Source: Silurus meridionalis (Eukaryota; Chordata; Actinopteri; Siluriformes; Siluridae). Taken from it: 64,000 bases of DNA. The DNA is taken from positions 17,197,811 through 17,261,810 of the forward strand of contig NC_060904.1 of NCBI RefSeq assembly GCF_014805685.1, read 5' to 3'. The notes under the pieces were generated by a model. The model had not been told where the DNA came from. It saw nothing but the letters and a program-made list of their open reading frames with translations, and did no database searches. Shown here piece after piece: positions 48,196 to 60,493 of the stretch. Each line of letters starts with the position of its first letter. Within the stretch, counting starts at the first letter, position 1. A program made the translations under genes and the position numbers.

Positions 48196-48920
48196 TGTTG
48201 CCAGATTTTTACTGAGCTGGAAATAGAACACAATACTTGGCAGGTAGGAGATCATTTGGCAGCCTGGGTCAAGAGATCATCCAAACTTGTTCGTTCAGAG
48301 GTCCAGCAGGGTTTAGTGATTTTCCTGATGATGAAAAAATTGTCTGGCTTCCCTGTTCCCTGTTTTGAAATCTCAATTGCCATAAAACAAGCAGGATGTT
48401 TGTTGCCCAAAGGTTTTTACTTAATTTTGTACAGGATATTATGAGATCGTCCAACAGTCTATAGGTAGAAAACAGGTAGAAATACGACACAAATTAATGA
48501 TATGATTTAGATCACACTACTTCTATTTTTTTTTTCTTTTCCCTAAAAGACTGTACTATAATTTCTCCTAACAGAGTTTTAGGCTGATGGTATCCTAAGC
48601 CACCATTCTAGTAACCAGTGTTTATTTATTCATTGACAAGAGTCTTCAAGCACTTCTGTATGTTGTGCTGGATAAGGGCATCTGCTAAATGCTATAAATG
48701 TAAATGTACTGGGAAATAACAACAACAATAACAACAGCAATAAGAATGGAACTACTCATAATAATAATACATGTAGTTTAAGCTAAATTCTTGCATACAG
48801 TAACTCACAGTGAGCTGGTGAATTCCAATTCCATGAGCAACAGAATCCGTTGGCAACTTATGTGCGGCCTTTTACTTGTTATATACACACATTACAGAAC
48901 AGTGATATTCTTACTTTGCA
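48196..48920. other. No gene seen
   Basis: Non-repetitive or weakly repetitive AT-rich DNA between the CpG-rich block and the SINE-like repeat. The phrase GGCATCTGCTAAATGCTATA (48678) followed by AATGTAAATG is a very common fish repeat word. Confidence 0.5.
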
Positions 48921-48924
48921 TATC

Positions 48925-49125
48925 CTAGGGATGTTAGAAAGCCAGGGCCAGAGTGCAGGGTCAGCCATGATACAGTGCTCCTGAACATAGAGGGTGAAGG
49001 ACCATGCTCAAGGGCCCAAGAGTGGCAGCTTAAGGATAGTGGGCCTTCAAGCCCAGACTGATAGACCTTCCGATTCAGTAACCTAGAGTTTTTACCACTG
49101 AGTTACCAATTCCCTGACAGACGCA
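48925..49125 (+). repeat. Dispersed SINE-like repeat, copy B
   Basis: Contains GATACAGTGCTCCTGAACAT, CATGCTCAAGGGCCCAAGAG, GGGCCTTCAAGCCCAGACTG and CACTGAGTTACCAATTCCCT, in the same order as copy A at 395-575. The end resembles the common fish word for a repeat of the ACCACTGAGCTACCA type. Confidence 0.6.
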
Positions 49126-49320
49126 GTAATAAAATACACCAGGTAGCATTACAGGATTTTCTCCATGTATCTGCTTAGATCTTTAGCTTGGATGCGCTCC
49201 GAATTCGCTATAACCCTAACAAGAAAAAAACAGTGTTGTCAATCTGTCCTATATGATACTAGCAAATAGCATGAAATAATGCGTAATTTAAATAGGAAAT
49301 TATTTTAACTTGTTCCATAA

Positions 49321-49321
49321 T

Positions 49322-49361
<40 letters not shown>
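49321..49361. repeat. (ATT)n microsatellite
   Basis: About 13 units. Confidence 0.94.
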
Positions 49362-49363
<2 letters not shown>

Positions 49364-49619
49364 ATCACAGCAAATTTCCCTCATTCTAATATTTGATCAA
49401 CTAGAACATGCAATGAAGCTCTTGACCTTCACCTACATGATTTTATGACTTGTGATGCTGCTACATGACTGACTGGATAATTGCATGGATGAGCAGTGGT
49501 ACTGGTGGACCACAAAGAAATACACGTATTTCCTCTGAACTCCATTTTAACTGCTTACTCGTTGGAACTAGAGAAATCTACTCTCATTTTATACTATAGT
49601 TACTTCGCGTTTTTACGGA

Positions 49620-49832
49620 AGGAATCTGGCAACCCTTCGAGCATCCTGTTTGCCTTGTGCACAATGAAACGCGTTAGGAGCTACAGCAGTGTGAGCAGTA
49701 AAGGGAGGGTCCATGGGAGGGACCAACAGCCATAGGGAGGGCATCAGGGAGGCGGAGGAGGAGGAGGGCGGCGGATGCGCTGCTTTCTCCAGTCTCGCTC
49801 TCCGCGTCTTTGTCTCACACTCTTTGTTAGCC
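49620..49832 (+). promoter_or_regulatory. 5' UTR/proximal promoter region of mex3a
   Basis: GC-rich, purine-rich sequence (GGAGGCGGAGGAGGAGGAGG near 49749) directly before the start codon. An in-frame upstream ATG at 49713 would add 40 residues, but its context is weak (TCCATGG). The downstream ATG at 49833 has G at -3 and opens with the family-typical MPSL. TSS position not determined. Confidence 0.55.
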
Positions 49833-50928
49833 ATGCCTAGCCTGCTGGTGCTGTCAGGGATCATGGAGAAAAATGGGGGCTACGGCTCGGAACTGGCCGC
49901 CTCCGGCTTCGGTACCGAGAGCCTCCTGGCGCCGCCAGACGAGGAGGAAGAGGAGTCGCGGGCGCTGCGGGTCGCGCTGGGCCAGCTCTCTTTGCTCGGG
50001 CTCGGGGAAAGCGAGGAGGGCGCCGGAGTTCAGGAGCGGAGCAACAACAACAACAACAATCACCACCACCACCACGGCCACGGCCACGCCAACAGCAGCA
50101 GCGTTGGTGGAGGAGGTGGAGGTGGAGGAGGTGGTGCTGGAGAAGCTGGGATCTTACAAGGCAAGAGCAAGCTGTGCGCCCTGTACGAAACCTCCGGTTC
50201 CGAGACCAAAGCGCGCGGCTGCAACATCACCGAATGTGTGCCCGTGCCAAGCTCGGAACATGTGGCGGAAATCGTGGGCAGGCAAGGTAAAGACCGCGAT
50301 TGTTTACAATGTTTCAACTTGTTTCCAAGTCGCCACGAGGCGCACGCTGGCCCCCAGGATGTTTTTATTATCATTTTTATGATTAAACAAATGAATAAAT
50401 ATAAATAGAGAGAGATGTCTTGGTCTTGTTTTTATAGCGCGTGAAAAGGTGGGAGTGGTGGTCCTGTTTTGTTATTCAGCTCACATGGTGGCCATTCAGC
50501 AACATACTACAGTGAATATATATAAAATCAAAAATAAATTCCGGGATGTCACATTTCCCATACATTGTTGCAGGATAGCAAAAAAGCAAAACAAAAAAAT
50601 TCCACACCAGTAAGGGGCGTTAAACCTCGTGGTCGCGTTGTTCCTGCTCCGCGCCATCAGTGTCCGTGTGCAGACGCGCTTCCTTTGTCGTCTGAGCGCC
50701 AGGGAGGAGGGGGAAAAAACCCGAAAACAACGGAGTGCTTAAAAACGGCGGGTAAAAGAAAAAAAAAAAGAAAAGAAAGAAAGAATCAGCATCGGGTTGG
50801 TTTGAGGGTTTTTGATTTGCATACGGGATCAAAAGAGTGCTTTTTGTCCTTTTCGTGTTGCCTCGAGAATGGATTTGGGATGTAGGCTGTAGTTGCGTCT
50901 TTGGGGTCGTTGCTTTCAAACTTGCTGG

Positions 50929-50959
<31 letters not shown>

Positions 50960-53900
50960 ACGATAGGGAGGACGCGGCTGTCAAGACAAAAGGCGCGAAA
51001 GTGACAGCAGAAGGACGCAAGGTGGTGATGTTTAACTGAAATCAGGCTATTCATCAAAGCTGAGGAGAAGCACTGGAGCCTGTCCTAACGGTTAGAAGTA
51101 AGGAGATCCTGTTCTATGACGTTATGCTTTTGTTGAGCCAACAAGTTCAAGCTCAGGGACTGAACCCTGTTTGATTGGTGGGGCTTTTTTATATTATTAT
51201 TGTTGTCTTAATCTCATTCGGTTGTTTGGAGGAAGAAAATGAGAAACGGTTGCTCCTCGGGGTCAGGTATCCTGGCTTTGTTCAGGGCTCGGTGTTTATT
51301 TGGAGCTGGAGAGATAAAGAGAAAGAAAGACACGTGAGCTCAGAGTCGCTGCTCACAGGAGGAGGGTCACGCCCAGCCAGCCGATACAACACCCCATCCA
51401 TCAGTTTATCTATCTATGAATCTATCTATCCCATCCATCTCCATGTGCTCAGGGGACATGGGAGGCGCTCGGGCTTCACACACGTACACTCTAAATATAA
51501 AACAACACGCGAAAAATTAAGTCTGCGCCGCACGTGGTGTCAATCAGTCGCGTCATACATCTATCCAAACACGTTGGAAAGAAAAGGAAAGCATGCCCTT
51601 GAATTTGGAATAGAGAGCAGGAGGAGTGGCATGGGGCAGGGCCTGGCAGTCCGAGTGCAGCACCGGGCATCGCCTGAACCCGTAAAGTGCTGATTAGGTG
51701 GATTTTGGGTGGAAAGAGCTTCTTCTAATTTGGTGCTTTAACAGCAAGTGTTTCTCAGCTGGAGGGCTTCTAGAGATGAGAATTGTGTCTTGTTTTTTTG
51801 TTTTCCACTGTGGAGGAAAAAGTAACAATGGATTATTGTATTTATACCACGGCTTTTCTGTTGTTGCACAGCTTTTCCCCCTACACATTTCAGAATTACT
51901 TGCATGTTGATGATTTGAAGAAAACACACATGAGATAATCATTACTTGAGCCGGATGGATAGAGAAAAGAGCACCACTCATTGCCTTCCTCTTAAATCAT
52001 TCATTGTTCGAAGTGTTTGGAGTCTGAATGGTCGTAGTAAGCATGCTCCATTCACCTGCAGCATCTGGCAAGTCTGCTCAGGAGGGCTGTACTCGTGCAC
52101 CCTTCTGTCGCTCAATACACACTCCGTCCCGGCTGTGTTTTTTTTTAGCGACTGCTGTTACACAGCCCGCCACGAGCTAGCTCCACAACAGGGCCTCTCG
52201 GCCAACACAACAGCAACGGCCTTTGCTGTTCAAGCGTCCCATCCCAGACGCACAGACGATCTATACACTGGAGACGAAGCCCTTAAATATAGAAGCTTCT
52301 GTCAAACAAGAACGTATTGTGATGGTGATATTTGAAGAAGGATCGAACGACATATGTTTGTTCGAGCTCATGTATTTCAGTAGGCGTTACTTGACATGCA
52401 TGCTGCATAATCTCTTGCTTTGTGCCCTCACTTGACCTTCTCCTTACTGCCATGATCCGCATGTCATAAATAGATAAAGCTCCACCTATTAGAGAAAACA
52501 GGTAAATATTTTGGTCTAATGTAAATAAGGATGCATTGGTGACAGGTGAATTAAAAAAAGTTAGACTTGAAATTGAGTATAAATTCTGTGAGATCATTTA
52601 CAATGAGACATTTTAAGACCCTGAATTAGCATTTTTTTATTATTTAGTAAACAACTGTGACTTAGTATTATGGTGAGTTAGTATTATGTGCTTTGTTTAC
52701 TGTGCTTACTATACAATTACTAAAAAAATGCCAGCAAGACCTATTTTTGTAGCTTATATCTTTTATAAAAACTGTTTTCAAATAATTTAATATTTGGCCT
52801 CATTGGGAGTTGCTGATTCCTTAATTAAAAATTTATTAATGGCTTTTTAATGAACAAAGTTGACACCTGTTGATTATTGAGGTTCCACATGACTGCTGAT
52901 CGTCACTCATGCTACTGCGTTCACTTCGCAGGTTGTAAAATCAAAGCCTTGCGGGCGAAAACCAACACCTACATCAAGACCCCCGTGCGGGGTGAGGAGC
53001 CCGTCTTTCTCATTACTGGTCGCAAGGAAGACGTGGCATTGGCTAGACGCGAGATCATCTCGGCAGCTGAGCACTTCTCCATGCTCCGTGCGTCCCGGAA
53101 CAAGCTGGGAGTGTCCTTTAATGGTTCTCCGCCTGCTCTGCTGCCCGGCCAGACCACGATCCAGGTGCGCGTGCCTTACCGTGTAGTGGGACTGGTGGTG
53201 GGCCCCAAAGGCTCCACTATCAAACGCATCCAACAGCAGACGTGCACGTACATCGTGACTCCCAGCCGCGATCGTGACCCTGTTTTCGAGATCACTGGTT
53301 CTCCGGGCAATGCAGAACGGGCACGGGAGGAGATTGAGGCGCATATCGCTTCGCGCACCGGCACCCTCCATGACCACAACAACGAGAACGACTGCCTGGC
53401 CACTGAGAACGGCACCAACGGTGGACCGGAGAATCGCCTACAGCACGCATGGGGGCTTCAGAGCGGTCAGCGCAAGCCACTGGCCAGCAGCTACCGGCAG
53501 AATTTCTCTGACGCCGTGCTAGGAGGCACCGGAAGTGGAAGCGTTGGAGTTGGTATGGGGATTTACAGCAAGTCCGACTTCTCGGCCCCCACCAACGGAG
53601 AAAAGCCGTGCTCCTATTTTGGGTCTGAAGGCTCCCAAAGCTGGGGTGACCCTGATTACCCCAAACAGGTAGCCTACTATGTGCAGCAGCGCTCCAAGAG
53701 TTTCGGAGGCCTGCCCTTGCCCTTGACCAGACTGTCTCCAGGTCTTCCAGAACCTTCTGGTACCAGCAGTCCCGGATCTACTGGCATAGGATCAGTCCAC
53801 GCCCAGGCTCGGCGTGCCCACAGCGAACCCACCACGACCCGAGACTGCATGACCTGCTTCGAGAGCAAAGTGACGGCCGCTCTAGTGCCATGCGGCCACA

Positions 53901-54004
53901 ACCTGTTCTGCATGGAGTGCGCAATCCGCATCTGCGAGCTGAACCACCCCGAATGCCCCGTCTGCCACACGCTCGTCACCCAGGCCATCCGGATCTTCTC
54001 TTAA
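49833..54004 (+). CDS. mex3a: Mex3a: RNA-binding KH/RING protein (2 exons)
   Basis: Exons 49833-50286 (donor CAAG|GTAAAG) and 52932-54004 (acceptor TTCGCAG|GTTG) join in phase 1 within GRQG-CKIK, giving 508 residues. The domains are: [16 protein letters not shown] start; leucine-rich segment [15 protein letters not shown] (44-58), matching the MEX3 nuclear-export region; low-complexity Asn, His and Gly tracts (71-101); KH1 (about 135-200, GRQG loop 149-152); KH2 (about 227-292, GPKG loop 242-245); variable linker; C3HC4 RING with C457, C460, C472, H474, C478, C481, C493, C496; end AIRIFS. MEX3 proteins bind mRNA 3' UTR motifs through the KH pair and act as RING E3 ligases, controlling mRNA fate in stem and progenitor cells. 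The start MPSL-V-SGIME and the LCALY and NNEND segments favour MEX3A over MEX3B, C or D. Length is close to mammalian MEX3A (about 520). The gene looks intact. Confidence 0.97.
50041..50136 (+). repeat. Coding trinucleotide tracts in mex3a exon 1
   Basis: (AAC)n, (CAC)n and (GGA/GGT)n runs encode consecutive Asn, His/Gly and Gly homopolymers between the leucine-rich segment and KH1. This is the least constrained part of the protein. Confidence 0.9.
50287..52931 (+). other. mex3a intron 1
   Basis: 2645-bp intron with GT-AG ends, splitting KH1 just after its GxxG loop, the same position as in other vertebrate MEX3 genes. It contains an A-rich/(GAAA)n stretch at 50755-50790 and a (GAAA)n array at 50932-50960. 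No other gene is seen; open frames here have no recognisable domain. Confidence 0.9.
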
Positions 54005-54713
54005 AAAAGGTCTTAAAAAGGTTTTTTTTTTGTTTGTTTTTTCTTTTTTTGGTGCATTGGTTTTAACTAGATATTTTTTACCTACTTCTTTTATTAGTTT
54101 AGCATTTGTTTGGTCAGTATTGGTCAGTATGCCCCATGTACGTCTTGCTTTTTTTCAGAAAATGAAAAAAAAATCAAAACGAGCAGATATTTTAGAAGAC
54201 ACTGCTTGCTTTACTAAAAAAAGAGTAAGAAGTATTTTCAGATTTTTTCTTTTATATATATATATATACACACATATATGCATATATATTTTATAAAAGT
54301 TTTGTTAAAATGGGGAAAATTTTAACTCAATGTCCTTTTTTTGCTGTTAATTTATTTTACATTTTTTTACTGCTGCTGTTTTTCCACGTGAACTGCAATG
54401 TGGGTTGAAACAGACGAAATAATGTGAATGTTTTACACTTGTGTGTTTTATTTCGGAAGTTATTACCATTATTATTATGATAATATATAGATTATTAATG
54501 TTGATTTGTACGATTGGAAAGAATATAGTTTTACATCCCAGCGTTTGTCTGCGAATAGGCAAATCTGCTTTTTAAAGGCAAAGTACATAATGACTGAATC
54601 TTAAGTCTATCATTGCACCTTAAAACTGATAGCTTGATTGTCATTGGAAAAACAAAAAAAAAACGCCCTTTATGTATTTGTTTGATCCTGCTTTGTGAAG
54701 ATGCGGATTTGGG

Positions 54714-54717
<4 letters not shown>

Positions 54718-54782
<65 letters not shown>
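54718..54782. repeat. (CA)n microsatellite
   Basis: About 32 perfect units. Confidence 0.97.
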
Positions 54783-54785
<3 letters not shown>

Positions 54786-55299
54786 CATTGTGCATTCAAA
54801 CAATTACTTCGATAGCAAACGGAAAACAAGTTCGACACACTGAATAACTACCTGAAGTATGTTTTTTTTTTTCTCTTTATGACAGTTTTGAATTGGTGTT
54901 TGAGCGATTTGGGTTTTTATTCTACAAAAAAAAAAAAAAGCCACACGTTCATATAATCTGTGATACAACAGGGGGAAAATGTTTTATCGCTGTAAAGCCT
55001 TTGAATTTTAAAAAGGTAGCGAGCCTTAAACTGATTAATCAGCTTGGACGTTCTTGCAACTTCCAAAAGGGGCGTTTCGAGTTTTCTTTTTATTTCATTC
55101 ACGTTTTCCTCTTCAACATATTGGCCGCAGTGAAAATCCTCACGTCCACACAGCGAGCGTTTAATTTATTATTATTTTTTCATAATGGACGCATGAAATG
55201 TAAACGAAACGCGAAAGGGAAGGTGCTCGCTAATCTGAGTTTGAATAGACCCTCCACAAAAGGAAGAGAAAGAGTCTGGGGGGGGCTGTAGTAAGGAAA

Positions 55300-56360
55300 T
55301 TATGCAGCTCCCCCAGTCCAGTCCCCACATTTGCGAACTGCCTGCTGCCTCTGCGTCCTTTCATTGAAGCCGAATGTGGGCAGGTGTTTCATATTGTGAC
55401 CCCGGTTCTTTTTTTAGGGAGTGTCCTGATCCCGCTCGCTGCCTAACCGTCCCCATGCTAGGCTTTAATGACCGCAACTGCTCAGCCAAGCAGGCGTATT
55501 GTTTTAACGCAGCGGTGGGACGTTCCCTGGAGCGCGCTCTCACCCAATGAGGAGCTGCTGATTAGTCATGTGGCATAGACCAGGTGCAAGCAACTTGGGG
55601 GAAAGTCCGTTTTGCCATGGATGCTCCAAAACCCTGTGCTTTTCTTGCTCCCCCTCTACCAAACACATAGAAAAGCCTGACTAGGTGCAGCTGGGGCCCC
55701 TCCCTTCACCTCTCCAACTCTCACTCTCTTTCTCTCCCTCCTCCTTCTGGTCTCCTGCTCCTCTGAGCTTTAGTATTCCCACTGAGGAAAGGGGCCTCCT
55801 TTGTCCTGATGAAGGGGGGAAAAATCCAGAGTGCAGATTTTATTTCAGAGCGAGAGAGAGCGCGCAAATGTTTGCAGGTTTTCTATGTAGCAAACGGTTA
55901 TTTGTTCGCAAAAAGACCGCTCGGACATGTACGTGTTTTTTGGTTTACAATAACAGACGAACACAAAAACTAAAACTGCCAGCGGACGGTAATTGTTCTC
56001 GTTAATGCTTTCGCTCGCACCCCAAAGTTCAGTCCCTCCCTGAAAGAAATCGCCAGATCTGACGTGTCCGTGAGGGAGTGCAAGTCGATCGAAGTTGCCA
56101 TGGAAGTTTTTTTTTTTAAATTATCATTCACCATGAGCATGAACCACCCCGACTCACCAAACCCCCACCGCTACCACCTCATCCCAAACCCCCCAAACCC
56201 CAAGCCAACGGCCACAGGCAGCCAATGAGAGCAAGACGTCCAAGTCCAAAACAAAATCAGACAATTGAAATTGACAGCAGAGCTGGGTGGACACGCCCCG
56301 TTTAGTGGCTGCTGGAGCTGAATCAAATTACACACCCACTCCAGTCCTACATATCAACCT
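55300..56360. promoter_or_regulatory. GC-richer block with CCAAT and E-box words
   Basis: Stands out from the AT-rich flanks. Contains CACCCAATGAGGAGCTGCTG (55543), GACCAGGTGCAAGC, TAGGTGCAGCTGGGGCCCCT (55683), GCAGCCAATGAGAGCAAG (56218) and a GACACGCCCCG (56291), plus a long pyrimidine tract at 55697-55760. This looks like a promoter or enhancer, or a conserved part of the 3' UTR. No coding exon found. Confidence 0.35.
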
Positions 56361-57444
56361 AGAGGATTTTTTGGCTGAGGAGATTAGAGCATTTGCAGGT
56401 TAGGGAAAGTCTCCATTTTTTTTATTAAATTATTTTTTTGGGGTGGGTGAGGGCTGTTGCATAAAAAGAAAAAAAGAAAAAAGAAGGCACTGAGAAATGT
56501 AGTCCACCTGAAATGGGTCAGTTTTGTCCTTTTGGAGACTTCATGCGCCACTGCCACATGTCTGGGACTGGTCGGGTGTCGGGGTAAGCTCACGACCACC
56601 AAACAATAACGCTAGTCGTCTGTTAGACATCCTTGATAGTTTATACTTTGTCAGGGATTTGATTAAATTATTTTGGGAACTCGTTACAGTATCACCATTT
56701 CACCAAACCAATTTTGTTTTTCTGACTTGAACTTTAAATGACAAACATCTGAATCAACTTCCATCTTATTTACAGTACTTACACTCTAAACATTCTGATT
56801 CGGAAGCAAGACATTTCTACCATATAAAGAATTCAAGCTATTAAGAGCACTTACATTAAAACACTTATGTCTGGATAAGAGAGAAGCACCTTATATCGAG
56901 ACGAGCAGCGTATATCTGAAAAACCAAACAGCTGGAAAGCATTGTAGTAGACAACTTTATAATTCGTTTTTTTTCCTTTTTTGTTCATTTCTACAAAAGT
57001 TCTTTCACTTTGCACTGATAGAAGACGAGCAAGTAAGCAAATCTCTGAACGCAATTTGGACAACGCAGTGGGGTTTTTTTGTTTCTTTTTCTGAACAGTA
57101 GCTACGCTTTTCTCAATACAAAGTGCCAAGCACACTTTGTTAACTGTTTCCTGATCAGCGTGAATCATATTCATGAAAATAAAATAAAAAGATAAACAAT
57201 GGCCTATTTGGAGAAATGTATGTATGCAGGATTTGTGTCTTTTTTTTTTTTCCTTGTCAAAGCCAAAACTGCTAGACAAAATTATGCAAAAATCACATTC
57301 AGTGGCTTGAAATTTTTTTAGAAGAAGAAAAAAAAAACTAAACAAAACTGTGCCCGTTTCGCTATTTTCAAAAAAAGAAAAAGAAAAAAAAACGAGTGTA
57401 TTCCTGTCTCCTCACGTTCTTCAGGTGAAGGAATACAGCCTAGC

Positions 57445-57450
57445 AATAAA
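57445..57450 (+). terminator. Candidate proximal poly(A) signal of mex3a
   Basis: AATAAA within GCCTAGCAATAAACTATATT. Would give a 3' UTR of about 3.5 kb. Confidence 0.3.
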
Positions 57451-58953
57451 CTATATTTTAAACAACAAATACAACAATGCGTAGCTTTCAAAGTTGTACA
57501 GAACTTCATATAGGCGTTGCTTATTAGGTATATATAAAAAAAAAAAACTTAAAACAAAAGCTTGCACATTGTCCAAGATTTAGAAACACACCATTCCAGA
57601 CATTATCAGCATTTATACTGCGTCGTTTCTCTAAACCCATAAATAAATCATTAGCTGATTTTAGTATTTATGAATTGTGTGTGTTCATAGAGTACGTTTT
57701 GGGTGGGACGAATTTCAGCAATTGCAGCAAGTCCTTTCTTTCTTTCTTTTTTTCTCCCCAACAATTCACTGCAAAGAGCCAGGTAGATTTTTTTACAGAG
57801 TAGCATTTATTTGCTATTAAAAATATTTGTATTTACTCAAATATATTCGGAGATAGCTATATCATTAAAAATAATGTGACTACCATAGGCATATCCTGAG
57901 AATATATTTCAGTATTTAAGCCAATTATGAAACTATTTAAAAAAAAAAAAAAAATCTTTTGTTGGACAGTTTGTTTATATTATAGAAGGACGTGTTATAA
58001 TCCCGTCAATAGAAGGATTACGCTTATGAGTGTTTATGGTAGCCAAAGAATCAAAATGAGATTTAAAAATAAATGATACATAGTATAGCACTAAATACAG
58101 GAGAAAGTCTCTAAAAACAGGAAAGACGATTTGACTTTATTGAGGGGGAAAAAAATTTAAATCTGTATGTCAGATCAGACCAATATGATGAAGGATGAAT
58201 AATTACCCAAATAACGTTTCGTGATATTGATAAGAACGAGACGTACCTTGCTAGGGCTAATCAGAATCATTGTATTAAACGTGTAAAAACACTACAGGGC
58301 TACAGAGTCAATCTGTTCAATTGGAACTGAAGAGGAAGGATATTTTTAATTTGTTTCTTTTCCGTTTCAGTGCCAATGCGTTGTATTTCGTGAAGGTAAC
58401 GTTCGAGGAACTCTTTAGTTATGGAGTAAATACGTAGTGGTAATGTGGTTTGATGATCTTTTTTTTTTTTTTTGGTAGCTCCATATCGGTTATGCATGCT
58501 GATTTATTACAGAGCGTTTACCTTTTTATCAGTTCAGATCTGTGGATATAATAGAGCTACATGTTATACAGAGAGCTTTAGTAATGACTTCATCTAGTGT
58601 TTGAAATAATGACGTATTAAGATTTCTTTCCAACCCCTGAACTTTATCTATCTTATCTTATCTATTATAGTATCTAATGCACAATTACATGGCAGTCACA
58701 ATATTTCCATAAAAACTACAATCTAACTTTTTTTTTTTTTTTTTAGCATAGTGTTCATATTGACATCTATGGAATTTTAATAGTAGATCTAGAAAGAAAT
58801 TACTTTGACATAATCCAGTTAGTAGGACTGCAGGCGTTTATCTATAAGACACTAAATGCACTAAAGCGATTCTAATGCCTTTATAATATAGACAGGACAG
58901 TGCATTTGAATGTAAAAAAAAAGAAAGAAAAAATAAACTAAAAAAAAATAAAA

Positions 58954-60493
58954 AAGGAAAAAGTAAGAAATAAAAAAAAAACCAACACACTTCATCTGTG
59001 TACCATCAGACAAAAGACAAAAAGCTTTAAGTTTTTTATGCCATGGATGCTCCACTGTATCTGTTTTTCGATTCTCCCTATACAAAGCAAGTAAGGGGGA
59101 AAGTCTTCTAACATTTTTCGTAAGATTCTATTTTGCTAACATGGGTTATTATTTCATACAAAAGAGGGAGAGGTCAGTATCTGGATGTTATTTATGAATA
59201 TCTTAAAATGAAGCAAACATATTTATAAGTAACTTCGAGACATTTTGTTTTTTAATTAATAAAAAAAATTTAATATATTTCTAAAAAAAAAAAAAACACG
59301 ATGTTGATTTCTACTAAAATTAAGATTATAGAATTTTTTATTTATAAATAATAAAAAAAAAAAGTTAGATAAATCCTTCATACCTCTGACGGTGTACAAT
59401 GAGGCGGGTGGTAAAGGGGGCTTTAAAGGATTATATTTTAACTTCAGATTTTCGAGCGTTAACGATGGAATAAGTTCAGGAAAAAAAAGGAAAGAAATAA
59501 AAAAAATAAAAAGGAAAAAGTAAGAAATAAAAAAATAATAAAAAATATTTTTAAGGATTAGGAGGTATTTTAGTCTCAAGTTTGTGCCTCAATCACATTT
59601 TAGCACTGCATCAACACTTGGCACACGTGTTGTTTGCCTGCTGTTCTTTAACTAACCCCATATTGCTGACTGAACACAATCCTTTACTCCCTCATTCCTG
59701 GTTTTCAATAATGTATAGATTTTTTTTTTCTTTTTTTTGGCATTTCTTTTTACTTTTATTTCAAGCGCTTCATCTGTTTTGAGTGCAGTGAAGTGAAAGG
59801 GCATCACAGAGGTGTGTGGACCGGAGAAGCAGGTGGATAATTGTGCATACACACATTTCCGAGCGTACATCTATTACATTCCAGAAAATTCCCTTAAAGA
59901 AGAGAATGTTTTCTACATTACATGAAATATTCAAACGCCCCACCGTTTTCTTTTCTGTCTCGATGTAATGTAGTAGATTTATGCCGATATCAGTAAATAC
60001 AGAACACACTCATATATTCTACAACACAGTAGTTTGCATGTATCTTGTATCATCATCATCATCATCATCATCATTGCCAGGCTGGAAAACGGTACTAAAA
60101 CTGTACAAGTGAAAGCTTTCTGTACACACTACACTAAAGGGCTGATGAATACTTGGTTAAGGTTTTTTACCCCCGCTTGTAGATTTTCATCACCCTCACA
60201 GGAAAACGTACAACAGCGGCTTGTTATGTTGAAGGACAGCCTCAGCTCTTACATGGTGAAATTGTATCTCGACTGTTTTGACTTCATAATGGCAAAGCTA
60301 ATTGTGTAGCGTGGTTTGATTTGTTTCAGTAATGATAGTGATGCAAAAAAAGGGCGGGGCAGGGGTTTCAAGGGTTGATCATGTTCTTTTTATGGGCTTG
60401 CGTTTTTTCGATAGGTAACTCCGCTCCGACAGTCTGTCTTTGGTAGCTTTCAGAATCTTCCGACTCAATAGGAAAAAAAAAAAAAAAAAAAAA
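58954..60493. repeat. 1.5-kb tandem duplication, copy 1
   Basis: From the motif AAGGAAAAAGTAAGAAATAA, through CCAACACACTTCATCTGTGT, a (CAT)n at 60048-60074 and GGGCGGGGCAGGGGTTTCAA, to CCGACTCAATAGG then poly-A at 60472. Nearly identical to 60494-62025, in direct orientation. Confidence 0.95.

Noticed and set aside
49713..49832. Upstream in-frame ATG extending Mex3a by 40 residues
   Set aside because: Weak initiation context, GGA-repeat-encoded sequence, and the conserved MPSL start lies at 49833.
52877..52931. Translation start before the KH domain in exon 2 of mex3a
   Set aside because: This stretch is intron: the acceptor TTCGCAG at 52925-52931 joins in phase to exon 1 within the conserved GRQG-CKIK.
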